Assembly (NCBI RefSeq): GCF_014207985.1 | Contig: NZ_JACHMI010000001.1 | Location: 10,895,001-10,959,000, forward strand | DNA: 64,000 nt | Origin: Nonomuraea rubra | Lineage (GTDB): Bacteria > Actinomycetota > Actinomycetes > Streptosporangiales > Streptosporangiaceae | Direction of reading: 5' to 3' | Shown here: one piece after another, positions 39,602 through 48,600 of the stretch | Numbering within the stretch: the stretch's first letter is position 1 | Layout: every line of letters starts with the position of its first letter | The notes under the pieces: generated by a model | What the model was told of the DNA's origin: nothing | Databases searched by the model: none | What the model saw: the letters and a program-made list of their open reading frames with translations, nothing else | Translations under genes and position numbers: made by a program

Positions 39602-41141
39602 GGTCGTGTCCCTCCCAGTACGGGGCGCGGAGCTTGCGTTTGAGCAGCTTGCCGTTCGGCTCGCGGGGCATCTCGGCGATGAAGTCGATGCTCTTGGGCC
39701 ACTTCATCCTGGACAGCCGGCCCTCCAGCGAGGCCAGCAGCTCGGCCGCCAGCTCCGGGCCGGGCTCGATGCCGGGGGCCGGCTCGACCACGGCCTTGAC
39801 CTGCTCGCCCCACTCCTCGTCCGGGATGCCGAACACGGCCACGTCGGCCACCTTCGGGTGGACCATGAGCTCGTTCTCGATCTCGGCGGGGTAGATGTTC
39901 GTCCCGCCCGAGATGATCATGTCGGCCTTGCGGTCGCAGAGGTAGAGGAAGCCGTCGTCGTCCAGGTAACCGATGTCGCCGACGGTGAAGTGGTCCTTGA
40001 GGCGGTTCGCGGCGGTCTTGGCGGGGTCGCCCTTGTACTCGAACTGGACGCCCATCATCTTCATGTAGATGGTGCCGGGGGTGCCGGTCGGCACGGGTTC
40101 GCCCTGGTCGTCCACGATGAGCAGCTCGCTGATCGGCCAGGACTTGCCGACCGTGCCGGGATGCGCCTTCCAGTCCTCGGGCGTGGCGAGGGTGCCGCCG
40201 CCCTCGGTGGCCGCGTAGTACTCGTACACGCAGTCGCCCCACCAGTCGAGCATCGCCCATTTGACCGGGACGGGACAGGGGGCGGCGGCATGGATCATCC
40301 ACCGCAGCGACGACAGGTCGTACTTCTTCCTGACCTGTTCCGGCAGGGCGAGCAGGCGCTTGAAGTGGGTGGGGACCATGTGGGAGTTCGTGACGCGGTG
40401 ACGTTCGCAGAGCGCGAGCATCTCCTCGGCGTCCCACTTGTCCATGTAGACGAGCGTGTGGCCCAGGTGCAGGGCCGTGCCGCCGAACTGCGTCACGGCG
40501 GTGTGGTAGCTGGGCGAGGTGACCAGGTGGGCGTTCGGGCGGCCGGGGGTGATGCCGAACAGTCCGAGCAGGAACGTCATGAGCTCGGCGGAGTCGTCCG
40601 GATCCAGGCCGCTGAGGGGTCGTCTGACGCCCTTGGGCTTGCCGGTGGTGCCCGAGGTGTAGTGCATGGTGGCGCCGGCGGTGCGGCCGGCGGGGGTGGT
40701 GTCCGGCTGCCCGTCGGTCAGCTCGCTCGCCGCCCTGAACCCCTCACCCTCGCCCCCGCCCAGCAGGAAGCGGCGCTCGGGCGCGATGGCCTCCGCGCCC
40801 CTGGCGCCCTCCTCGGCGAAGCGGGGGTGCACGAAGAACGCCTTGGCCTCGCTGTCGGTGACGATGTAGGCGATCTCGGGCCCGGTCAGGTGCCAGTTGA
40901 TCGGCGTGTAGTACCAGCCGGCCTGGAGGGCGGCCAGGTAGAGCACGAGCCCGTCCGTGCCGTTCGGGACCAGACCGCAGATGCCGTCGCCCGGCTGGAG
41001 GCCGAGCTCGCGCAGGCCGTGCACGAGGCGGTTCGAGCGGGCCAGCAGGTCGCCCGCGCGGTGCTGGGTGCCATCGGGGTCCACGGCCGCGATCCACTCG
41101 GGATCCGCCTGCGCGAGCCTCCAGAAACCGAGCGTGCCCAT
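39591..41141 (-). CDS. Acyl-CoA synthetase (FadD4-like)
   Basis: A 516-residue AMP-forming ligase. P-loop YTSGTTGKPKG (161-171), IHAAAPCPVPVKWAM, YEYYAATEGGGT, VGDIGYLDDDGFLYLCDRKADMIISGGTNIYPAEIE and the catalytic lysine in EPNGKLLKRKL. It is a paralogue of the ligase at 59737-61167, sharing the distinctive GVRR after the P-loop and the HAAAPCP segment. It is the first gene of the minus-strand lipid operon. The 117-base divergent region to the enoyl-CoA hydratase holds a KstR-like core box and a separate KstR2-like palindrome, so sterol- or lipid-responsive control is likely. Confidence 0.9.
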   Translation of the reverse strand: MGTLGFWRLAQADPEWIAAVDPDGTQHRAGDLLARSNRLVHGLRELGLQPGDGICGLVPNGTDGLVLYLAALQAGWYYTPINWHLTGPEIAYIVTDSEAKAFFVHPRFAEEGARGAEAIAPERRFLLGGGEGEGFRAASELTDGQPDTTPAGRTAGATMHYTSGTTGKPKGVRRPLSGLDPDDSAELMTFLLGLFGITPGRPNAHLVTSPSYHTAVTQFGGTALHLGHTLVYMDKWDAEEMLALCERHRVTNSHMVPTHFKRLLALPEQVRKKYDLSSLRWMIHAAAPCPVPVKWAMLDWWGDCVYEYYAATEGGGTLATPEDWKAHPGTVGKSWPISELLIVDDQGEPVPTGTPGTIYMKMMGVQFEYKGDPAKTAANRLKDHFTVGDIGYLDDDGFLYLCDRKADMIISGGTNIYPAEIENELMVHPKVADVAVFGIPDEEWGEQVKAVVEPAPGIEPGPELAAELLASLEGRLSRMKWPKSIDFIAEMPREPNGKLLKRKLRAPYWEGHDRAI

Positions 41142-41171
41142 CTGATCTCCTCAGGGTGGAGACGGCAAAAC

Positions 41172-41185
41172 AGGAACCTGTTCTC
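41172..41185. promoter_or_regulatory. KstR-like box in the FadD/crotonase divergent promoter
   Basis: AGGAACCTGTTCTC contains the AACnnGTT core; outer bases are A and C where the KstR consensus has T and A. The core sits within a larger palindrome AACAGG-AA-CCTGTT (41169-41182). Confidence 0.45.
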
Positions 41186-41222
41186 GTTTGCTTGTCGGAG
41201 CGTATCCTGGGCCAAAGTCCGT

Positions 41223-41236
41223 AGCAAGCGCTTGAT
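41223..41236. promoter_or_regulatory. KstR2-like palindrome upstream of the crotonase
   Basis: AGCAAGCGCTTGAT matches the published KstR2 half-site pattern AnCAAGnnCTTGnT at every specified base. It lies 23 bases before the crotonase GTG. No KstR2 gene is in the window. Confidence 0.45.
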
Positions 41237-41258
41237 ACAGCCACTCCGGAGGCGTCAC

Positions 41259-42068
41259 GTGGAGCTCCTGCCGATCAGTACCCCCCACTGCCGGATCGAA
41301 CGCGACGGCCACGTCCTGATCGTCACCATGAACCGGCCGGAGGCCCGCAACGCGCTCTCCTCCGACATGCTGATCGGCCTGGCTTCCGCGTGGGCGTACG
41401 CGTCGCGGGAGCCGGGGATCCGGGTCGCGATCCTGACGGGCGCCGAGGGCACGTTCTGCGCCGGCGCCGACCTCAAGGCCATGGGCACGCCGTCGTCGGA
41501 CCCGGACGTGCAGGCCAGGGCGGCCCAGATCCCCAACTTCCACTGGAAGGGCCTGCTGCGCGAGGACCTGCCGACGAAACCGATCATCTGCGCCGTGGAG
41601 GGCTACGCGGTGGCCGGCGGCACGGAGCTGCTGGTGGGCACCGACCTGCGGGTGGTGGCCGAGTCGGCCACGCTGGGGCTGTTCGAGGCCAAGCGCGCCC
41701 TCTTCCCGATGGGCGGCAGCGCCGTACGGCTCCCCCGGCAGATCCCGTACTGCCACGCCATGGACCTCCTCCTCACCGGCCGCCCGATCACCGCCGCAGA
41801 GGCCCTGTCGATGGGGCTGGTCAACCGGGTGGTGCCGGACGGCCAGGCCCTGGCGGCGGCCCGCGAGCTGGCCGAGGACGTGGCCTCGTCGGGGCCGCTG
41901 GCGGTGCAGGCCATCCTGCGGACGTACCGGGACACGCTGGGGATGGCCGAGGTGGAGGCGTTGAAGGTGTCGGACGAGCTGGGGTGGCCGGTGATCGGCT
42001 CGGAGGACGCCAAGGAGGGCACCCGCGCCTTCCGCGAGAAGCGGCCACCCGCGTACGAGGGGCACTGA
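41259..42068 (+). CDS. Enoyl-CoA hydratase/isomerase (crotonase)
   Basis: A 269-residue crotonase. The oxyanion-hole segments are TFCAGADLKAMG and AVEGYAVAGGTELLVGTDLRV, and the catalytic-glutamate region is FEAKRALFPMGGSAVRLPRQI. The sequence resembles the EchA19 type that hydrates steroid side-chain enoyl-CoA, but short- and medium-chain fatty enoyl-CoA are possible. I start at GTG 41259, which has GGAGG at 41248-41252. It is divergent from the FadD operon and shares its regulatory region. Its stop is 10 bases from the stop of the convergent nitronate monooxygenase gene. Confidence 0.9.
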   Translation: MELLPISTPHCRIERDGHVLIVTMNRPEARNALSSDMLIGLASAWAYASREPGIRVAILTGAEGTFCAGADLKAMGTPSSDPDVQARAAQIPNFHWKGLLREDLPTKPIICAVEGYAVAGGTELLVGTDLRVVAESATLGLFEAKRALFPMGGSAVRLPRQIPYCHAMDLLLTGRPITAAEALSMGLVNRVVPDGQALAAARELAEDVASSGPLAVQAILRTYRDTLGMAEVEALKVSDELGWPVIGSEDAKEGTRAFREKRPPAYEGH

Positions 42069-42078
42069 GGGCGCGGCA

Positions 42079-43185
42079 TCAGTCGCCGGTGAGGCGTTCC
42101 AGGCGTTCCAGCGCCTCGCCGTACTCCTCCACCAGTCCGAACACCACGTCCTTGGCCGACCGCACCTGGTTCATCACCCCGATGATCTGCCCGGCGGGGA
42201 ACGTGGCCAGCTCCGAGGCGTCCGAGCGGCCGATGCGCCGCAGCGCGTCCGACACCAGCATGAACTGCAGCGGCATCGGCAGCGTCCCCGGCGACTCCTC
42301 CGACTCCCACGCCTCGGTCCACTCGTTCCTGAGCAGCCGGGCGGGCTTGCCCGTCCAGCTGCGGGAGCGGACGGTGTCGCGGGAGGTGGCCTCCAGGATG
42401 CGGCGTTTGGCCATCTCCGGCGTGTCGGCCTCCTCGACCGCGAGCCAGATCGAGCCCGTCCACACCCCTTCGGCTCCCAGGGCCATTCCGGCGGCCATCT
42501 GGCGGCCGTTGCCGATGCCGCCCGCGGCCAGTACGGGCACGTCCACGGCGTCCACCACCTGCGGGATGAGCACCATGGTGGAGATCTCGCCCGTGTGGCC
42601 GCCGGCCTCCGTGCCCTGGGCGACGACCACGTCCACGCCCACCTCCACCTGCTTGAGCGCGTGGCGCGGGGTCGAGGCGAGGGCGGCGACCTTGACGCCG
42701 TGGGAGTGGGCGAGCTCCACCACGTCGGCGGGCGGCGGGCCGAGGGCGTTGGCCAGGAGCGCGATGGGGTGGCGCAGGGCGACCTCGACCTGGGGCCGCG
42801 CGGTGGCGTCCGTCCAGCCGAGCAGCACGCGGCCGGCCTCGGCGTCGGCCGACAGGGCCGGGACCCCGTGCTTGGCCAGCAGGTTCTCGACGAACGCCCG
42901 GTGGCCTTCCGGGATCATGGACTGGAGGCGGCCGACCAGCTCCTCGGGGGCGAAGTCGGCGCCCTCGTACGAGGCCGGCATGACGACGTCCACCCCGTAC
43001 GGCTTGCCGTCCACGTGGTCGTCGATCCACTTGAGCTCCGTCTCGAGCTCTTCGGGTGTGAAGTAGAGCGCTCCGAGCACCCCCATGCCGCCGGCCCGGC
43101 TGACGGCGGCGACCACGTCCCTGCAGTGGCTGAACGCGAAGATCGGGAGCTCGATTCCGAACATGTCCGTGACACGTGTCCGCAT
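42079..43185 (-). CDS. Nitronate monooxygenase-like flavoprotein
   Basis: A 368-residue FMN-binding TIM barrel of the NMO/2-nitropropane-dioxygenase family. Typical segments are IELPIFAFSHCRDVVAAVSRAGGMGVLGAL, VAQGTEAGGHTGEIST (catalytic His region) and VPVLAAGGIGNGRQMAAGMALGAEGVWTGS. Members oxidise nitronates or reduce related compounds, and several sit in sterol-catabolic regulons. I use ATG 43185; a TTG 12 codons upstream would place the start inside a KstR-like box. Two full KstR consensus boxes lie 32 and 87 bases before the start. Confidence 0.88.
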   Translation of the reverse strand: MRTRVTDMFGIELPIFAFSHCRDVVAAVSRAGGMGVLGALYFTPEELETELKWIDDHVDGKPYGVDVVMPASYEGADFAPEELVGRLQSMIPEGHRAFVENLLAKHGVPALSADAEAGRVLLGWTDATARPQVEVALRHPIALLANALGPPPADVVELAHSHGVKVAALASTPRHALKQVEVGVDVVVAQGTEAGGHTGEISTMVLIPQVVDAVDVPVLAAGGIGNGRQMAAGMALGAEGVWTGSIWLAVEEADTPEMAKRRILEATSRDTVRSRSWTGKPARLLRNEWTEAWESEESPGTLPMPLQFMLVSDALRRIGRSDASELATFPAGQIIGVMNQVRSAKDVVFGLVEEYGEALERLERLTGD

Positions 43186-43216
43186 GGCCCGACAATACGT
43201 CCGCGAGCGAGCGAAC

Positions 43217-43230
43217 TGCAACGTGTTCTA
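43217..43230. promoter_or_regulatory. KstR consensus box 1
   Basis: TGCAACGTGTTCTA matches TnnAACnnGTTnnA at all eight fixed positions, 32 bases upstream of the nitronate monooxygenase-like start. Its right half is also part of a perfect palindrome GTTCTAGACTAGAAC (43225-43239). Confidence 0.65.
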
Positions 43231-43271
43231 GACTAGAACCTTTCGTCTGGTACCGGTGAGTAACCTTGGAC

Positions 43272-43285
43272 TATAACTAGTTCTA
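43272..43285. promoter_or_regulatory. KstR consensus box 2
   Basis: TATAACTAGTTCTA matches TnnAACnnGTTnnA at all eight fixed positions, 55 bases from box 1 in the same intergenic region. Confidence 0.65.
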
Positions 43286-43309
43286 GTTAAGGGTCGCTGT
43301 CAATGAAAA

Positions 43310-43331
43310 AGGGCCCGTTTTCACGGGCCCT
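43310..43331 (-). terminator. Intrinsic terminator of the DUF3068 gene
   Basis: On the minus strand AGGGCCCGT, loop GAAA, ACGGGCCCT, then TTTTT: a nine-base-pair stem with a T run, 17 bases after the DUF3068 stop. It is one of the few classical Rho-independent terminators in the window. Confidence 0.85.
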
Positions 43332-43347
43332 GAAATTGCGCGGCTAT

Positions 43348-44271
43348 TTACTCGATCCGCTCCGGGCGGCGGCGGCCGAGCAGCACCCCGGCCACGACGA
43401 GCACGACGCCCACGACGAGCAGGACCAGCGGGATGACGTTGCGCAGCAGGTTGATGGTGTTCTTGCCGCTCTGCGCGTTCTTGACCAGGTCGTTCACGGT
43501 CGCGTCGGTCATCTTCGCGGTGGCGATGAAGGCCGCCGTGCGCTCGACCCCGTCCTGCGTCTTGAGCACCTCGTGCCGCTGCTGCTCCTGCCGGACGGGC
43601 GAGCCCGTGACCGGCTCGATCCAGTACGTCGTCTTGCCGTCGTACCAGCGGTCCACCTGCACGTCCCCGGTCTCGCCGGTGATGCCGAGCACGTTGGCGG
43701 GGGCGGTGCGGGTCTCGGTCTTGACCGGCGGCACGGTCTGCTCGAAGACGTAGACGGGCAGCCCGTTGACGTTGTCCTCGCGGACGAAGACCGCGTCGTA
43801 CGCCTTCTGCGCCGTGGAGTTGAACACCTTGTACGTCTTCTTCTCCACGTCGAAGGGGAACTTGTAGATCTGCCCCTCCAGCGTCACCGGCGCCTTCTCC
43901 ACGTTGTTGCTGCAGCAGTTCACCGCCAGCCCCGTGTACTTGTTGAAGGCGCTGCGGCGCTCGGAGATGTCGATCTGCGGGCGGCTGTTGGTCACGTCGT
44001 TGACCACCGTGGCCTCGTCCCAGACCACGTGGTCGTCCTGGGCCTCCTTCACGTCCCCGCGCGTGGTGACGATGATGTCGAGGTCACCGGTCAGCACCTT
44101 GAGGTCCTGCATGGAGAAGTACTGGGCGCCCTTGGCCTCCAGCCGCGAGATGCCGAACTGGTTCGCCGGCGCCGAGATGATCTGACCGGCCGCCCAGAAT
44201 TTCAGCAGGGGCGCCAGCGCGATGAAGAAAGCCCCGAACCCGATGAGGACGAGCGTGGAGATACGACCCAT
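43348..44271 (-). CDS. DUF3068 (PorA-like) membrane-anchored protein
   Basis: A 307-residue envelope protein with a transmembrane helix at each end: ISTLVLIGFGAFFIALAPLL (residues 4-23) and VIPLVLLVVGVVLVVAGVLLG before a basic tail (RRRPERIE). The roughly 240-residue middle is beta-rich (APANQFGISRLEAKGAQYFS, YDGKTTYWIEPVTGSPVRQEQ) and should be outside the membrane. These are the features of the DUF3068/PorA family, whose function is unknown despite the porin label. It is divergent from an acyltransferase and carries a KstR-like box (44290-44303) 18 bases before its ATG. A strong intrinsic terminator follows. Confidence 0.88.
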   Translation of the reverse strand: MGRISTLVLIGFGAFFIALAPLLKFWAAGQIISAPANQFGISRLEAKGAQYFSMQDLKVLTGDLDIIVTTRGDVKEAQDDHVVWDEATVVNDVTNSRPQIDISERRSAFNKYTGLAVNCCSNNVEKAPVTLEGQIYKFPFDVEKKTYKVFNSTAQKAYDAVFVREDNVNGLPVYVFEQTVPPVKTETRTAPANVLGITGETGDVQVDRWYDGKTTYWIEPVTGSPVRQEQQRHEVLKTQDGVERTAAFIATAKMTDATVNDLVKNAQSGKNTINLLRNVIPLVLLVVGVVLVVAGVLLGRRRPERIE

Positions 44272-44289
44272 CGAGGCCTCCGCATTTTG

Positions 44290-44303
44290 TAGAACATGTT
44301 GTC
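44290..44303. promoter_or_regulatory. KstR-like box upstream of DUF3068
   Basis: TAGAACATGTTGTC fits TnnAACnnGTTnnA except for the last base. It lies 18 bases before the DUF3068 start, where bound protein would block transcription or translation start. Confidence 0.5.
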
Positions 44304-44383
44304 GTTTGTCTGCGATCGTCGAGCAACAAAGTATGACAGTGAGTGATGCACGTCACCGGCGGCCCTACCACCGCAACCAAATT

Positions 44384-44402
44384 GATAGAAACAAGTTCTA
44401 TC
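44384..44402. promoter_or_regulatory. GATAGAA-N5-TTCTATC palindrome (KstR-like core) upstream of the acyltransferase
   Basis: The seven-base arms are perfect. It contains AGAAACAAGTTCTA (44387-44400), which has the AACnnGTT core and the final A, with A in place of the first T. It is 63 bases before the acyltransferase ATG. Confidence 0.5.
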
Positions 44403-44465
44403 GTGGTTTCGGCTCCGGCCGGTGAAGCGTCGTACGGTCAGGAAAGCGAGAAAGTGGGAGCAGCG

Positions 44466-45611
44466 ATGAAGGGCAGGGACGCCGCGCTCGACGGCATCCG
44501 CGCGATCGCCGCGCTCGGCGTCTGGCTGCTGCACGTCGGGAGCAACACGGGCGTCATGTACCGCGAGGGCATGCTCCCCTGGATGATGAGCCGCCTGGGC
44601 ATCGCCGTACCCATCTTCTTCCTCCTGTCGGGCCTGCTGCTGTACCGGCCGTGGGCGCGCGCGGTGATCGAGGATACGCCACGGCCACGGCCGGTGCGTT
44701 ACCTGTGGCGCCGGGTGCTGCGGGTGATGCCGGTCTACTGGCTGGTGACCGCGCTGGCGCTGTGGGCGTGGAGCCCCTTCGACTGGACCGGCTGGCTGAA
44801 GTGGATGCTGCTGGCGCAGAACTTCTTCCCCGGCGACCCCGTGCCCGACGGGCTCTACCAGATGTGGACGCTGCCCATCGAGATGTCGTTCTACGTGCTG
44901 CTGCCGATCCTGGCGTGGCTGCTGCACCGCTTCGCGCGCGGCGGCAACCGGCCGGTCCGGCTGCTGCTCGGCATCGCGGTGCTGCCGGTGATCTCCGTGG
45001 CCGCCGTGACCGCCGCCCGGCTGTTGGAGCTGCCGCAGCTCGCGTTGCTGCTGCCGTACCACCTGGTCTACTTCGCCTGCGGCATGGCGATGGCCGTGCT
45101 GTCGGTGTGGATCGGGCACAGCCGCGTGATCGACTCGCTGGCGCCGCAGCTCCTGGTGCTGGCCGGGCTGCTGTACGCGCTGCTGAGCACCGGCCTGGCC
45201 GGCCCCCGCACGCTCACGCTGCCTACCCTGTCGCAGTCGCTCTGGCGGACCAGCCTGGAGGCCGCGGTGGCGGTCCTCCTGGTGGCGCCGTTCGCGCTGG
45301 CCTCCCGTCCCGGCTCGCTGCGGAACCGGGTGCTCGGCAACCCCGTCAGCGCCTACCTGGGCCGCATCTCCTACAGCTTCTTCCTCTGGCACGCGCCCGT
45401 GATCACGTTGCAGCTCAAGCTCACCGGCGCGCAGCCGTTCCAGGGCGACTTCGCCAGCGTGGCGGTGGTGTCGTTCGTGATCACGATGCTGCTGAGCGTC
45501 GGCAGCTACCACCTGATCGAGGCGAGCGCGCTCAAGCTCAGCGGACACCGGTCAGCACCTGCTCTTCCGCCGGCAGCTCCGGCTCCGCTGCCGGCCGCGC
45601 CGGCTCCGTGA
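44466..45611 (+). CDS. Acyltransferase family 3 integral membrane protein
   Basis: A 381-residue O-acyltransferase with about ten hydrophobic helices. Family motifs: RDAALDGIRAIAALGVWLLHVG at the start with the catalytic histidine, GIAVPIFFLLSGLLLYRPWAR, RRVLRVMPVYWLV, and FFLWHAPVI near the end. Such proteins move acyl groups onto envelope sugars or lipids. The start is ATG 44466. The last 60 bases encode a Pro/Ala tail (APALPPAAPAPLPAAPAP), and the 3' end overlaps the AftD-like gene by 74 bases on the opposite strand. The divergent pairing with DUF3068 recalls the mycobacterial Rv0227c/Rv0228 arrangement, as I remember it. Confidence 0.9.
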   Translation: MKGRDAALDGIRAIAALGVWLLHVGSNTGVMYREGMLPWMMSRLGIAVPIFFLLSGLLLYRPWARAVIEDTPRPRPVRYLWRRVLRVMPVYWLVTALALWAWSPFDWTGWLKWMLLAQNFFPGDPVPDGLYQMWTLPIEMSFYVLLPILAWLLHRFARGGNRPVRLLLGIAVLPVISVAAVTAARLLELPQLALLLPYHLVYFACGMAMAVLSVWIGHSRVIDSLAPQLLVLAGLLYALLSTGLAGPRTLTLPTLSQSLWRTSLEAAVAVLLVAPFALASRPGSLRNRVLGNPVSAYLGRISYSFFLWHAPVITLQLKLTGAQPFQGDFASVAVVSFVITMLLSVGSYHLIEASALKLSGHRSAPALPPAAPAPLPAAPAP

Positions 45612-48600
45612 CGAGCTGCCCGAACAGCACGCCCACGGCCGCGGCCGAGGCGAGCTGCGGCACCTGGTCCATGAGCGGCCCCACGTCGAACCCGTGGTCA
45701 CGCAGCACCATGGCCGCCGCCAGCGACGCCGTGGCCGCGCCGAAGGTCCCGGCCGCCGCCCAGTGCGCGGGCAGCCCGCGGGCGCGCAGCAGCAGGGTCA
45801 CCAGCACGGCGGCCAGCACCGCGACCATGCCCTGCCAGCTCGCCACCCAGCCGCCGAACGCCAGCGCGAGCACGACCACGACCGGCGCCCGCGGCCGTGA
45901 CAGCCGGGCGGCCGAGGCGGCGGCCGTCTCGCGTACGTGCTCGGGCCTGGGCCCGCGCGACGCCAGCGCGAGCAGCGCCAGCAGCGCGATCCCGGCCAGC
46001 CCGAGCAGCAGGGCGAGCCGGTAGGGGCGGTCGGGCAGGTATTCGAGCCTGGCGGTCCCCTGGGTGCCCGCGGGCAGCTCCCAGCCCTGCTTCCAGCCGT
46101 CGATCCGTACGGGTTTGAGCGTCTTGCCGCTGATCTGGGCCCGCCAGCCGGCGTTGTAGTTCTCGTTGACGACGAGGAACGAGTCCTTCGGCGCGCTCAC
46201 CGTGACCTCGCGCGTGGAGGTGCTCCAGGCGCCGCGCAGCGCCGAGCCCTCCACGCCGTCCGGCCGGCGCGGCGGCGTGCCCAGCACGAGCGAGTCGATC
46301 GTGTACGGGTCCCAGCCCGCCACCCGCACCCGGTTGTCCCCCTGCGCCAGCTCCGCCCTGGAGCAGCCGAGGATCTGCACGGGCCGCTGTTCGAGCAGGT
46401 CGGCGTGGGTGCCGGCGACCTTGGTCGGGATGACCTGGCCGTTCACCTCGATCCTGGGCCCGAGCCCGCAGGCCAGCCTGAGCGGGATGTCGGCGGGCCG
46501 GCCCACCGGGTCGACGCCGGGCACCACCAGCTCGGTCACCTGCAGCCGCTTGGAGAAGGGGGTGAAGCGCAGCTTGAGCCGGGAGGTGGACATGGCCTTG
46601 AAGGTCAGCTCGCCGCGCTCGTCCACCCGCCCGCCGCGCACCTGGCCGCCGTCGCCGCTCACGATCACGTCCAGCGGCTGCTGGTCGCCGCTGGGGCGGC
46701 CGATCTGGATGCGGGAGACCTTCCGCTTGCCCTTCCAGGCGACGGTCAGCGTGGGCTCGGTGTCGTCGGAGTCGGGGATCCAGGTGGTCGTGCCGTCCGC
46801 GTCGAACGCGGATCTGGGCGAGACCACGGCGTCGTCGCTGAGCTGGGAGGAGCCGGTCACGGTGGTCAGGTCCGCACGGACCCGGGTGAAGCGGTCGACC
46901 AGCTCGGGATCTCTCAGCACGGCGGTCCCCCGCACGTTCACCGCCGCGTCGGACCCGGCGCTGAAGGTCCGGTCGAACCCGGTCTCCTCGCCCTCCCTGG
47001 CCAGCGCCACCTCGTTGCACACCCACCGGTACGGGTTGCGCATGCATGCGGGCCGCGCGTCCAGACCCTGGTCCATGACGTACACGTCGCCCTCGCCCGG
47101 CAGCCTGATCGTGCGCCCGGCGGCGACACCGGGGATGGACAGCTCGATGATGCCGACCCGCTGGCCGTAGCTCCACCCGGCGTTGGTGCTCTCGACGACC
47201 TTGAGCCGCACCCAGGTCGTCGGCCCGCCGGGCACGCGCAGCCGCTGCGGGTCCGTGCTGCGGGTGACGTCCTGGACCAGGCTGCCCGCCTCGGTCTCCA
47301 CGGCGATCCGCTTGACCGCCTGGCCGAGCAGCAGGTCGGGGGCGAACATGACGTCCAGGTACGGTAGCCGCATCGGCCCCGCCAGGTCCACGCGCAGCCA
47401 CTCGCCCTGCGGGGCCGTGGAGCCGTCGTTCTGCCAGCCGGTCTCGACGTTGCCGTCCATGGCCGCCCACGGGCCGCTGCCGGGGTTGCTGATCCCGGCG
47501 ATCGCGTACGGGTCGGCGACCGAGGAGGAGGCGCTGATGCCGGAGATGCCGTGGTACTCGGCCACCGCGGTCTCGTCCAGCCAGCCGTCCTCCAGCAGGT
47601 CCAGCTCCCTGACGCCGCCGAAGTCGGCCTTGCTGTCGGCCGTCAGCGTGGGCGACCAGTTCGACCTGATCTCGCCGAACGAGCGCTCGCGCAGCCGCAG
47701 CGCGTCGCTGACCACGGTCGGCGCCTCGCGCGTGCCGGCGTCGCCGTTCACCAGGACGGGGCCGTCGCCCAGCAGGCCGAGGTCGCCCATGGCGAGCAGC
47801 GAGTCGGGCCCGCCGCGTACGGCCAGCGCGTCGGCCGCGGGCTGCACGGAGACCAGGTCCGAGCTGCCGGACACCTCGTACAGGTCGAGTGCCGGGAAGG
47901 GCGCGTCCACCTGGTTCACCGCGTCGTCGGTGTCCCGGTCGCCGACCTGGTCGCCGAACGCGCGTATCCACCGGATGCCCGGGGACTCGCGCAGCGCCTC
48001 GTACATCCTGGACGGCCAGGCGCCCTGGAGGTTCGCCCTGTTCAGGTCGTTCCTGACGAGCACGTAGCGCACGCCCAGCCGGCGCAGCACCGCCGTCACC
48101 CCCGCCGAGCCGTGGCCGGCGGTGAGGCGCTGGTCGATGGCGTCGAGCAGCCTGGTCAGGCCCACGGAGCCGGGTGGCGTGATCTGCCTGGTGGTCCAGC
48201 GGGCGGTGGACAGGGCCTGCAGGGGCTCGTCCATGGGCCGGCCCCAGACGTACTCGGCGAACTTGGCGCCCGGCACGACCAGCACGCCGTCGTCACCGGC
48301 GTTCTCGTCGAGCCAGCCGGCCGCCTCCCGCCAGTGGGACGGCACCTGCTGGAAGTCGCCCGGCGCGGCCAGGCCCTGGTTGAAGACGGGCAGCACGAGC
48401 GCGGCGAAGGCCGCCACGGCGGTCGTACGCAGCGGGATCCTGGCCCTGACCAGCAGGTGGGCCAGCCCGAACGCGAGTGCGAGCCGGACGAGGGGGTCGA
48501 ACTTGCGCAGGTTCCGCAGCGGTGCGAGCGGCCCGTCGAGCAGCCAGCGCACCGGCTCGGCCGTGACCGGCTCCAGCGCGCTCGCATGCCCGGCGACCAG

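Noticed and set aside
43186..43221. TTG 43221 as start of the nitronate monooxygenase-like protein
   Set aside because: It would overlap a full KstR consensus box and adds a non-homologous segment; ATG 43185 begins the conserved fold.
43225..43239. GTTCTAGACTAGAAC as a separate terminator hairpin
   Set aside because: It is palindromic but short of loop, lies upstream of genes and not at their ends, and shares a half-site with the KstR box, so an operator reading is better.
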